From Candidatus Parepulonipiscium sp. PG-Nun2H_MBin03 (GTDB lineage Bacteria; Bacillota; Clostridia; Lachnospirales; Cellulosilyticaceae): a DNA stretch of 8,743 nt. Position 1 is the stretch's first letter. Each line of letters opens with the position of its first letter. The DNA lies in contig MDJN01000179.1 of the NCBI GenBank assembly GCA_001995005.1, forward strand, positions 1-8,743. The letters are read 5' to 3'. This document shows positions 1-6,698 of this stretch, in pieces. The notes beneath the pieces are model-generated. The model ran no database searches. It saw only the letters and a program-made list of their open reading frames with translations, and was not told the origin of the DNA. The position numbers and the translations under genes are program-made.

Positions 1-3
1 TTT

Positions 4-74
4 GCGGGTGTAGTTCAATGGTAGAACACCAGCCTTCCAAGCTGGTTACGTGGGTTCGATTCCCATCACCCGCT
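4..74 (+). tRNA. tRNA-Gly (anticodon TCC)
   Basis: A complete cloverleaf can be folded by eye. The acceptor stem is GCGGGTG (4-10) with CACCCGC (67-73). The D arm is GTTC/GAAC (13-16, 24-27). The anticodon stem is CCAGC/GCTGG (29-33, 41-45) around the loop CTTCCAA, which places anticodon TCC at 36-38 and reads GGA. The T stem is GTGGG/CCCAT with loop TTCGATT. The discriminator base is T74 and the 3' CCA is not encoded, so it must be added after transcription. The promoter lies outside the window. A hairpin terminator begins about 10 nt downstream. Confidence 0.97.
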
Positions 75-83
75 TAAAAATAG

Positions 84-110
84 AAAAGGACTAATATTAG
101 TCCTTTTTTT
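84..110. terminator. Bidirectional intrinsic terminator between tRNA-Gly and the solute-binding lipoprotein gene
   Basis: Positions 84-107 form a perfect palindrome centred on 95/96, with core arms AGGACTAA and TTAGTCCT. On the plus strand it is followed by a T run to 110, which would end the tRNA transcript. On the minus strand the stem is followed by a T-rich tail (TTTTCTATTTTT). The palindrome starts just past the TAA stop of the convergent lipoprotein gene (stop at 112-114), so one hairpin serves both converging transcripts. Confidence 0.85.
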
Positions 111-111
111 G

Positions 112-2214
112 TTATCTAGACATTGCTTTATAAGCTGCATTATAAATTTCTTCATATAAAGTTATGCCGGCATTTGCAAAATAAGCAGTATATTCTTCTA
201 GTGAATAAGCAACGGGTATACCCGCTGGTGCATTTCGATTTGCAGAGTATAGCAGAGTATTAAAAATAAATTCCACTGTATTAGCGTCGTCTATAGTTGT
301 ATTTGCAGATATTTCGGTAATTTGTCGGTCGGTAAGAGAAAATAGAGTTGGGGTTAAATCGTAATAATATGAATTATCACCTGCAGGACCACCAAATCCA
401 TAAGACGGATAGTTTATTTTAGAATTATTCATTATCTCCCAAGACTTAATTCCGTTTGCGGATGTAGTTTGATATTCGGCTCCTATTTCTTTTTGGTATC
501 CAATCGGCATAAGAGAGCCCATCCAATCCCGCAAAAATGTTGAAACATCACCGCTGGCAAGCTCAAGTGATGTAGATTGTACCCACTCAGATATAGTAGG
601 ATAACCGTATCCATCAGGACCTATATATCTTTGGTTAGATACAATATCCATTGGTAATCCATAATTTTGGCACAAACTCCCTTCTTCTGAGAAGTAAAAG
701 TCAAATAGTTCTATGGCACGGTCTAATTCATCATCCGCAGTATGCTTAGCTATTGCCCAGCCATCCGGCTTAACAGAACGGGTGTTATCAACATAATATT
801 GCCACACACCATTAACATTAGCAACAGGCGGAAGGACAGCTGTAGTATTAGAGTTTAATGCAGGATTAGTAGATGATGCAATCCAATCAAATGTCATATA
901 TCCAAAGCTTGGCGTATCTGAATTATCAGTGCCATAAAGTGCTGAACGGTGATTAGAAGTATTGCTAGTATTAAAGGTTTCTGTATAAAGTAATCCTTCT
1001 GCATATAAGTCGCCTAAGTAAGTTATAACTTCGTAAAAATCTTCCGCTCCATACGTATAAAATAATTCGCCATTTTCATTGAAGCATAGCCTAGCATAGT
1101 AAGAATCAGTCCCATGTGCCTTAGTTCCATCAAAATATGTGGAAAAGCGAAACACGTCTTCACGATAGCTGGATTGTCTAGCAAAAAATGGCCAAACTTC
1201 CATGGCTAATCCATTGCTTAATAACAGTGGATTAGCTTTTATTACACGAAATAATGCGATAAGTTCATCAATATCATATGCAGCCATAGAACCAATATAA
1301 AGTTCTGATGGGTTTTGGTAGCTATAATTTCTGTTGATATATTCTATTAATGTCGTGGCTAGAGTATATCCATTTTTTACAGGTAGCTCATTCATAATTT
1401 GGATTATGTTTTCCCCGCTAGACTTAGTAATAGAAGTGCCAGCCTTAGGTTCTACTACGCCTCCATTACTTCCTGTTCTAGCGTTACTATCAATGTAAAA
1501 GCCTTCATAATATGTAGTTATAACAGTATCCGTATCATATGCAACTTGATTATTATCTAATAAAATAATTGGCCAATCCTCTCGCACAATATATTCTCGT
1601 GCAGGCGTACCTATTTCGGCGATATATGGTATATAGTATATATTTCCATCATATGCAGTAATGGCCGAGCGAACCGCAGGATTTGTATATAGATAAAAAG
1701 AGAAATTAGGCATAGAACCATTATCTATATATTCAGATAAATTTACAAAATGTCCTTGTGCACCATAATACATTAAGTCATCACCAATAGAGGAGCCGCC
1801 ATATATATTAGATGAATTAAATTCATCCAAGGCTGCAGTTGTAATCATTTCTTCCGAACTCATATTCTGCACTGTCATATCTACAAATGTAGCATTAAAA
1901 GTATCCCCAATGTATGCCCATACAGGTTTTAACATCCCAGAAGAAATGACGGTGCCATCTGATAAAGTTATAGGTTCCTCTTTATTATAGGTCATGGTAC
2001 GAGCCGAATTACCATATGCAAGTTGAAAATTAAGCGTGACGTGTTCTCGTATTATCTCTTCTTCAGGCAGGCTATAAAACTTGCCATGAGAGAGCAAAGT
2101 TTCGCTTATTTCAGAGCTTATATTAGAACTATGATTAACATTTGTACTATTGCTTGCAGGAAGGCTGCTGCAGCCAACTAACATAACCGCTATAAGACTA
2201 AACATTTTCTTCAT
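112..2214 (-). CDS. Extracellular solute-binding lipoprotein (family 1 / LplA-like), about 700 aa
   Basis: This is a predicted membrane-anchored extracytoplasmic binding protein. The start is the ATG at 2214, placed 9 nt after an AAAGGAG Shine-Dalgarno. The longer in-frame ATG at 2235 lies upstream of that site. The signal peptide is very short: MKK, a hydrophobic core, then lipobox LVGC with Cys15 as the lipidated residue. Family-1 binding-protein landmarks are the GHFVNLSEYIDNG-SMPNF segment (about 154-171), DGNIYYIP (about 189-196), the FDFYFSEEGS segment (about 500-515) and a C-terminal ITLYEEIYNAAYKAM resembling the end of LplA-type proteins. At about 700 residues it is longer than the usual 400-560. 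The substrate cannot be read from the sequence, although oligosaccharides are common for the family. No permease or ATPase gene is adjacent. It is the second gene after a chemoreceptor, overlapping it by 17 nt, so its product may present ligand to that receptor (inference). A divergent orphan transporter component is the alternative. Confidence 0.85.
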   Translation of the reverse strand: MKKMFSLIAVMLVGCSSLPASNSTNVNHSSNISSEISETLLSHGKFYSLPEEEIIREHVTLNFQLAYGNSARTMTYNKEEPITLSDGTVISSGMLKPVWAYIGDTFNATFVDMTVQNMSSEEMITTAALDEFNSSNIYGGSSIGDDLMYYGAQGHFVNLSEYIDNGSMPNFSFYLYTNPAVRSAITAYDGNIYYIPYIAEIGTPAREYIVREDWPIILLDNNQVAYDTDTVITTYYEGFYIDSNARTGSNGGVVEPKAGTSITKSSGENIIQIMNELPVKNGYTLATTLIEYINRNYSYQNPSELYIGSMAAYDIDELIALFRVIKANPLLLSNGLAMEVWPFFARQSSYREDVFRFSTYFDGTKAHGTDSYYARLCFNENGELFYTYGAEDFYEVITYLGDLYAEGLLYTETFNTSNTSNHRSALYGTDNSDTPSFGYMTFDWIASSTNPALNSNTTAVLPPVANVNGVWQYYVDNTRSVKPDGWAIAKHTADDELDRAIELFDFYFSEEGSLCQNYGLPMDIVSNQRYIGPDGYGYPTISEWVQSTSLELASGDVSTFLRDWMGSLMPIGYQKEIGAEYQTTSANGIKSWEIMNNSKINYPSYGFGGPAGDNSYYYDLTPTLFSLTDRQITEISANTTIDDANTVEFIFNTLLYSANRNAPAGIPVAYSLEEYTAYFANAGITLYEEIYNAAYKAMSR

Positions 2215-4246
2215 ATATACCATCTCCTTTCCCAATCTCTTTAATTTGAAAATTATCTACCAATTTGTTTAGTAATATTGCTTGGTTAGTAAGATTTTCG
2301 CTAGTAACCTCGCTTTCTTTGGCTGTAGCAGTATTATCTTTTACAACTTCAGAAATTTGGTTTAATCCTGCGTTAACTTGTTGTATATTATCTGATTGAG
2401 TGGTGGCAGTTTGCACAATATACTCCATAGCTCTAGTAATTTTATTAGTCTCATCTACGACCATTAGCAGTGACTGGGCTGTTAAATCAGCAATTGCACT
2501 ACCGTTATTTACAGAATGTATAGTCTTCAAAATTAGAGAGGCTGTGTCATGGGCTGCATCTGCAGATTTATTTGCTAACATGCGTACTTGTTCTGCGACA
2601 ACAGCAAAGCCTTTTCCAGAATCTCCTGCACGTGCGGCTTCTATAGATGCGTTTAATGCTAGAAGATTAGTTTGGAAAGATATATCATCAATGGTTTTAA
2701 TAATTTGGTTAATTTCGGTTGCTTGGATATTAATTTCGTTCATAGCCACTATAAGTGTTTGCATCTGTAAATTGCTTTCTGACACATAGTCTTTGGCAAT
2801 TAATGCATTGTCTCTAGTAGATTGTGCTTCCAAAACTGTGTGTTGAGATTGATTAAAGATATCATTAGCTGTAACTAATAGTTGATTGACAGCAATATGC
2901 TGATCGGTTGCACCTTGAGACAAGCTATGGGCTATATTAGAAATATATTCTGAGCCTGAGTTAACTAAAATAGACGCATCTCGCACTTGTACCAAAGTAG
3001 TCGCTTGATTATCCATAACTTTTTCCATAGCAATTGCCATTGGATTAAAATCTCCAGGGTATTTTACTTTATGTTCATAACAAAAATTGCCGGCTGCCAT
3101 ATTTTCAAAACACGCCACCAAGTCTTCTATGATAGCGGTTATATTATGAACTAGAGTAATGGAAGATTGTGCAAGCACGCCAATTTCATCTTCCCGTGAA
3201 AATGAAGGCAATGTAGAATGCAAATCGCCCAGAGCCATTTTTGATAAGCGTGTTGCCAAAATGCCGATAGGTTGCAGCTTTTTGCGTATATATAAAAATA
3301 TCGCTATGCATACAATTATAACATTTAATGTAAGTAAACTAACAAGCCATATAGCACTGGTATTAAGTGCTTTATTATACTCGGCTTCTGTAAGATTAAT
3401 AAATACTCGCCAGCCTTGAGCAGTCTCTTCTAGTATACCGACGTATAATTCTTTGTTTTCACGATACTCAAAGCTTTCACCATCAGGACTAGATACCTGC
3501 TCAAAAAGTGCATCCCCCTCAAACCCAGCTGATGATAAATATTGTCCAATGTAACTTTCGTCGCTATGTACCATAATTTGTCCATCACCAGCAAGAAGAG
3601 TAATTTGGCCTGTCTCGCCGAAGGAATTTTTCGCTAGTGTATCAGAAAGATTAGCAAGGTCAAGCTCAATCATAACAAATCCAATAACGGCACCATGCAC
3701 ATTAATAGGTGAGGCAATAGAAATGGCTAAAGTATTTTTAACATTATCCATATATGGTGCGGTAACAATTGTTCGCTCTTCTGTAATTGCAGCATACATA
3801 GGTTTTGTTGTAATATCATATCCAGTATCTGGGCCGATTACATTTCCGCCTTGTAAATATAAATTCCCTTCAGATCTTATACAAATACCCATATAAGAAA
3901 TACCATCAAAATAGTCTACCCCGTCGTCTAAACTATCAATAAGAGTAAGACCAGCATTGGTATTACCAAACTCAGACCCCCTTTGTACTTGAGATATAGC
4001 AGTGCTAAAGTAAGAATTATGTGCGGTCATCTCGGTTAAATTTATATATGGTTGCATGTAAATGTCTACTAGTGATATGGCTGTGTCACTTAGAATAGAT
4101 AAATAATTTTCTTCCTTTTCTCGCAAAAGTAGCCTCATTATACTAGATTGAAATAGACCAATAACAATGGTTACGATTGTCATTATAATAAAGCAGAACA
4201 AAGCAACAGTTGTAGATAGTTTTTTAAAGTGCCCTATATTTTTCAT
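2198..4246 (-). CDS. Methyl-accepting chemotaxis protein with dCache sensor
   Basis: A transmembrane chemoreceptor of 682 aa that signals to CheA/CheW to bias flagellar rotation. Order of parts: TM1 (about 13-33), an extracytoplasmic dCache-type domain (about 34-295), TM2 (about 297-320), HAMP (about 321-376), a second HAMP-like stretch with MAAGNF and Y-PGDF (about 383-410), then the methyl-accepting coiled coil. The conserved hairpin tip is plain: DDISFQTNLLALNASIEAARAG and GKGFAVVAEQVRMLANKS (about 519-561). No NWETF-type CheR tether ends the protein. The sensor has the cache segment YDITTKPMYAA followed by TAPYMD, but the Arg and Trp of the amino-acid-binding dCache motif are not at the expected places, so free amino acids are a less likely direct ligand. 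The start is the ATG at 4246, 5 nt after AAAGGAG; the ATGs at 4288 and 4261 lack such a site. Its last 17 nt overlap the next gene. Confidence 0.93.
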   Translation of the reverse strand: MKNIGHFKKLSTTVALFCFIIMTIVTIVIGLFQSSIMRLLLREKEENYLSILSDTAISLVDIYMQPYINLTEMTAHNSYFSTAISQVQRGSEFGNTNAGLTLIDSLDDGVDYFDGISYMGICIRSEGNLYLQGGNVIGPDTGYDITTKPMYAAITEERTIVTAPYMDNVKNTLAISIASPINVHGAVIGFVMIELDLANLSDTLAKNSFGETGQITLLAGDGQIMVHSDESYIGQYLSSAGFEGDALFEQVSSPDGESFEYRENKELYVGILEETAQGWRVFINLTEAEYNKALNTSAIWLVSLLTLNVIIVCIAIFLYIRKKLQPIGILATRLSKMALGDLHSTLPSFSREDEIGVLAQSSITLVHNITAIIEDLVACFENMAAGNFCYEHKVKYPGDFNPMAIAMEKVMDNQATTLVQVRDASILVNSGSEYISNIAHSLSQGATDQHIAVNQLLVTANDIFNQSQHTVLEAQSTRDNALIAKDYVSESNLQMQTLIVAMNEINIQATEINQIIKTIDDISFQTNLLALNASIEAARAGDSGKGFAVVAEQVRMLANKSADAAHDTASLILKTIHSVNNGSAIADLTAQSLLMVVDETNKITRAMEYIVQTATTQSDNIQQVNAGLNQISEVVKDNTATAKESEVTSENLTNQAILLNKLVDNFQIKEIGKGDGIYEENV
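2224..2230 (-). promoter_or_regulatory. Shine-Dalgarno of the lipoprotein gene, inside the chemoreceptor gene
   Basis: AAAGGAG lies within the last codons of the upstream chemoreceptor gene (the Lys-Gly-Asp codons near its C-terminus), 9 nt before the ATG at 2214. The chemoreceptor stop (TAG, 2198-2200) falls inside the lipoprotein gene. Ribosomes finishing the receptor therefore pass over this start, the usual layout for translational coupling. It selects the ATG at 2214 over the in-frame ATGs at 2223 and 2235. Confidence 0.85.
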
Positions 4247-4266
4247 GTAAACTCCTTTCATAATAT

Positions 4267-4290
4267 AATTGAGAAGTAATTTTCCCAATT
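4267..4290 (-). repeat. Imperfect dyad over the predicted chemoreceptor transcription start
   Basis: On the minus strand AATTGGGAA, six bases, then TTCTCAATT form 9-bp arms with a single mismatch (8 of 9). The dyad covers the predicted start point of the promoter at 4293-4321, a typical repressor operator position. In RNA the mismatch becomes a G-U wobble, but only part of the dyad would be transcribed. The regulator is unknown, and chance in AT-rich DNA is possible. Confidence 0.4.
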
Positions 4291-4292
4291 AC

Positions 4293-4321
4293 ATTATATA
4301 GTAAAATTTGTAAACATTCAA
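4293..4321 (-). promoter_or_regulatory. Sigma-A-type promoter for the chemoreceptor-lipoprotein unit
   Basis: Reading the minus strand, -35 TTGAAT (4316-4321) and -10 TATAAT (4293-4298) are separated by exactly 17 bp. The expected transcription start is near 4286, giving a leader of about 40 nt before the ATG at 4246. No sigma-D (SigD/FliA) flagellar promoter pattern was seen. The promoter lies in the gap after yunB, so this unit can be expressed independently of yunB. Confidence 0.75.
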
Positions 4322-4349
4322 TTAGTACAAGCAAAATATACCAAAATCT

Positions 4350-5156
4350 TTACCACGGAATATTATTTATAATATTACCTGGGGCAACGTCTAATATACT
4401 CTCTTTTGGAACTTCTACATAATTTGGAGGAACAGCCCCAGAGATAACTTTATCAATTAGCATAACTTTTCTAGTAACTTCTGCTTGATGAGAAAATAGA
4501 GGAACAACAATTTGTATAGTAGCTTTAATTTCTAGCCAAACAGTATGATTAACTTGGTTTATGCCAGTGGATTTTATATCATTTTTATAATCTACTTCAA
4601 TGGTACCTAGGGGCAGAATTTCAACAGTAATTTCTGGACCTAAGTTTGCAAATATTCTGCTACCGGTTAAATTTCCGAGTGGTATTTTAAATGGTATAGT
4701 ACCTAAGTTATGCAGTTCAGTTGTGCATATAGATACTATATCGGCACATAAATTATTTATCAAAATTGAGTTCACATTCCATGATATAAGCTCGCCCGCA
4801 TCGTTATAATCATAGTATAATAAATCTTCTATAGTAGCCTGATTAGCTGAGAGGGCCTGTGCGATAGCGTCGTTAATTGCACTTGTTGCAACGGTTGTTG
4901 CCTCAAGCTCTGACATTGCAAGTATAGTAGGCATAATTTCTTCGTCAAGCTCTATATAAATGATAAAAAGTGCAACTAATAATATTATTATTGCAAAAAA
5001 CCCTTGTATTTTATATGCTGATTGTACACTAGATTTATATTGACTAGGCGAAGAAGAGCCAGAGTGTATACGCTGAGCGTTGTATTGGTTAATTGGCGTC
5101 CTTTTTGTAGGATACGGTCTGCGTGGTTGTTTAAAAAGATATTTTCGTCTGGAAAT
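4350..5156 (-). CDS. yunB: Sporulation protein YunB, likely starting at an ATT codon
   Basis: A membrane-anchored protein of the YunB family, which in Bacillus subtilis is made in the mother cell under sigma-E; its biochemical role is unknown. The C-terminal 194 residues from the first ATG (4934) carry the family pattern: an Ala/Thr-rich helix near EATTVATSAINDAIA, central IPLGNLTGSRIFANLGP, and ending KVMLIDKVISGAVPPNY. That ATG has lost the anchor. The open frame continues upstream to a TAG at 5175-5177 and encodes a basic N-terminus (SRRKYLFKQPRR) and a membrane helix (about 51-68), as expected for YunB. Between 4935 and 5174 there is no in-frame ATG, GTG or TTG. The best start is ATT at 5154-5156, 7 nt after AGGAGG, giving 268 aa, close to the roughly 250 aa of the family. 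Initiation at ATT is inferred. A start codon lost by mutation or a sequencing error would explain the same picture. Confidence 0.82.
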   Translation of the reverse strand: MSRRKYLFKQPRRPYPTKRTPINQYNAQRIHSGSSSPSQYKSSVQSAYKIQGFFAIIILLVALFIIYIELDEEIMPTILAMSELEATTVATSAINDAIAQALSANQATIEDLLYYDYNDAGELISWNVNSILINNLCADIVSICTTELHNLGTIPFKIPLGNLTGSRIFANLGPEITVEILPLGTIEVDYKNDIKSTGINQVNHTVWLEIKATIQIVVPLFSHQAEVTRKVMLIDKVISGAVPPNYVEVPKESILDVAPGNIINNIPW

Positions 5157-5221
5157 AAAAACACCTCCTGCTTTCTAAAATATACTGAGTTTGTACAATA
5201 TATTCTAAAAAAGTAGGAGGT
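5153..5221 (-). terminator. Long hairpin: possible zinc-operon terminator that also holds the yunB Shine-Dalgarno
   Basis: In the minus-strand RNA, ACCTCCT (5215-5221) pairs with AGGAGGT (5163-5169). The stem continues through CTTT/AAAG-type pairs and TAGAATATA with TATATTTTA (5199-5207 with 5176-5184, one mismatch), closed by a loop of about 14 nt. It is followed by GTTTTTATTT. It begins 9 nt after the stop of the last zinc-operon gene, so it fits an intrinsic terminator. The 3' arm is also the yunB Shine-Dalgarno, so any read-through RNA would hide that site. The U-run is broken and overlaps the proposed ATT start. Confidence 0.5.
5154..5169 (-). promoter_or_regulatory. Perfect Shine-Dalgarno plus ATT initiation codon of yunB
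   Basis: The minus strand reads AGGAGG (5164-5169), seven spacer bases, then ATT (5154-5156) in frame with the YunB membrane anchor and body. The match and the spacing are ideal for a ribosome binding site. Other non-AUG codons in the extension, such as the ATT at 5091-5093, are downstream without this context. Confidence 0.6.
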
Positions 5222-5229
5222 ATTACAAA

Positions 5230-5844
5230 TTACTGGATATCTTCAACTTCAAGATAATAAGTTATCATATTATCATCGTCTACATATCTATGAAATATGC
5301 CCGTAACTTCAATGGTACTACCATGTGTAGGGTATTCTGCAGGTGCAACTGGCCATTCTAATAACATTCCAGTGCTGCAACACCCGGTTTGGTCCTCAAT
5401 TAATATAGCCCTATCAATTCTATCTGTTCCAAATACCTGAGAATAATCCATCTCACTATATATTCCTTCTAGCTTAATGCGCTTTCCGGCGTATTGTTCA
5501 CCATAAAAGACCATCTCATATACTTGTGCATATAACATAATAGGATTTAGAGTAGTTAAATCTAGTATTTCATCTTTTGCCGTATCTTCTGATATATCTT
5601 CTGATTCAACATTAGATTCAACATTAGATTCAACATTAGATTCAATATTAGATTCAACATTAGAGATATTTATTATATCATCTTCTTTAGTGGGCAAAGT
5701 ATTATTAGTGGGCAAAGTATTATTTTCAGGTTGCAAAGTATTTAAATTATTTACCGTGCTTTGAGTAATTTCATCCTCCATAACAGCCCCATTCGCAGAG
5801 CATCCTACCAATAATAGGATTGATAGTAATATAACTTTTTTCAT
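5230..5844 (-). CDS. Zinc-operon-associated lipoprotein with Cys-Cys motif, unknown function
   Basis: A 204-aa predicted lipoprotein: MKK, hydrophobic core, lipobox LVGC with Cys15. It has three parts: the signal peptide, a low-complexity linker rich in Asn, Ser, Glu and Thr with tandem NNTLPT and NVES repeats (about 20-95), and a compact C-terminal domain (about 100-204). That domain reads YAGKRIKLEGIYSE, then AILIEDQTGCCSTGMLLEW with adjacent Cys155-Cys156, then HGSTIEVTGIFHRY and YYLEVEDI. The beta-rich pattern resembles a small OB-like fold (impression only). The ATG at 5844 has AAGGAG 6 nt upstream and overlaps the znuB stop as ATGA, so it is translationally coupled to znuB and last in the operon. 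Binding of zinc or another metal through the Cys pair is an inference. I do not know a named function for this family. Confidence 0.85.
   Translation of the reverse strand: MKKVILLSILLLVGCSANGAVMEDEITQSTVNNLNTLQPENNTLPTNNTLPTKEDDIINISNVESNIESNVESNVESNVESEDISEDTAKDEILDLTTLNPIMLYAQVYEMVFYGEQYAGKRIKLEGIYSEMDYSQVFGTDRIDRAILIEDQTGCCSTGMLLEWPVAPAEYPTHGSTIEVTGIFHRYVDDDNMITYYLEVEDIQ
5603..5662. repeat. Five 12-bp tandem repeats encoding Asn-Val-Glu-Ser
   Basis: The unit GATTCAACATTA (plus strand) occurs five times head to tail. The fourth copy has one change (C to T), turning Val into Ile. Each unit is four codons, so gain or loss of copies would change linker length in the lipoprotein without a frameshift. 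Confidence 0.95.
5689..5724. repeat. Two 18-bp tandem repeats encoding Asn-Asn-Thr-Leu-Pro-Thr
   Basis: The unit AGTGGGCAAAGTATTATT occurs at 5689-5706 and 5707-5724 without differences. A degenerate third copy follows at 5725-5742 (it keeps GCAAAGTATT). The six-codon unit stays in frame. Like the 12-bp array, it lies in the linker of the lipoprotein. Confidence 0.9.
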
Positions 5845-6683
5845 ATTCGTCTCCTTATAAGCATACCTAGCAATTTTAATATAATAAAAGTGATTACATT
5901 TGCCATAACGATTGTGGCACCGACTGGAGTGCCGAATAAAATTGATATAACAATTCCGCCGGTTGAATTTATAATAGATATTATTGTTGATAGAATAATT
6001 ACGGGCTTAAATTGACTAAACACGCTCATAGCCGAAACAGCAGGAAACACTATTAAAGCCGAAACGAGCAAAGCACCCACCAAATTCATGGCGATTACTA
6101 TAACGATTGCCGTAATTACTGCAATTAAAAGGTTATACCTATCAGTCTTTATGCCAGTAGCTTTTGCAAACACTTCATCAAATGTTACTGAAAAGATTTT
6201 ATTATAAAATACAATAAAAGTCAATATTACTAGTATAGACATGATTATACTTAAAATTACATCATCATGAGATAATGTCAGTATGGAAGTTGCTCCAAAA
6301 AGTGCAGAACATATGTCTCCGAAGATGTTAGAAGACGTATTATTTACATTTAATATAAAATATCCAAACGCCAGAGCCGAAACAGACATCATGGCCAATG
6401 CAGATTCAGCATTGATTTTACGGTTTTCGCCACCTCTTATCAAGTTTATCGCCACTATTATTGTAATAAATAAAGTAAGAGGCATATTATCTAATAAGTT
6501 TAATGCCATACCAAAAGACATTACCCCAAACGCAATATGAGAAAGTCCATCCCCTATATATGATAATCTTTTTAAAACCAATACAACACCCAAGAGGCTA
6601 GAGCATAACGCAACCAATACGCCTACAATAAGAGCGTATTGTACAAATTGAAATGCAAGATAATATTGTAATTGACTAAGCAA
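5841..6683 (-). CDS. znuB: Zinc ABC transporter permease ZnuB (ABC-3 family)
   Basis: A polytopic membrane permease of 280 aa, normal for the family, forming the zinc channel with ZnuC on the cytoplasmic face. The family signature LVLKRLSYIGDGLSHIAFG sits at about 35-53, with Asp45 and His49. At least seven hydrophobic segments follow, including the conserved NLVGALLVSALIVFPAVSA helix and a final helix ending in RRRI. The start is TTG at 6681-6683, 7 nt after AGAAGG; no ATG occurs until about residue 54, inside the conserved core, so TTG is required. It lies 15 nt after the znuC stop, and its TGA overlaps the ATG of the next gene. Zinc is preferred over manganese because of the His-rich ZnuA. 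Metal choice by the permease itself cannot be read from the sequence. Confidence 0.93.
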   Translation of the reverse strand: MLSQLQYYLAFQFVQYALIVGVLVALCSSLLGVVLVLKRLSYIGDGLSHIAFGVMSFGMALNLLDNMPLTLFITIIVAINLIRGGENRKINAESALAMMSVSALAFGYFILNVNNTSSNIFGDICSALFGATSILTLSHDDVILSIIMSILVILTFIVFYNKIFSVTFDEVFAKATGIKTDRYNLLIAVITAIVIVIAMNLVGALLVSALIVFPAVSAMSVFSQFKPVIILSTIISIINSTGGIVISILFGTPVGATIVMANVITFIILKLLGMLIRRRI

Positions 6684-6698
6684 AATAACACCTTCTTT

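Noticed and set aside
2400..3419. Plus-strand open frames opposite the chemoreceptor gene
   Set aside because: They are antisense shadows of a strongly conserved receptor and have no ribosome sites or family features.
4267..4290. CodY box (AATTTTCWGAAAATT) near the chemoreceptor promoter
   Set aside because: The best alignment on the plus strand matches only 9 of 15 positions and lacks the central and right-hand part.
5022..5216. 64-codon plus-strand open frame opposite the yunB N-terminus
   Set aside because: It is antisense to the YunB anchor region and has no ribosome binding site or recognisable domain.
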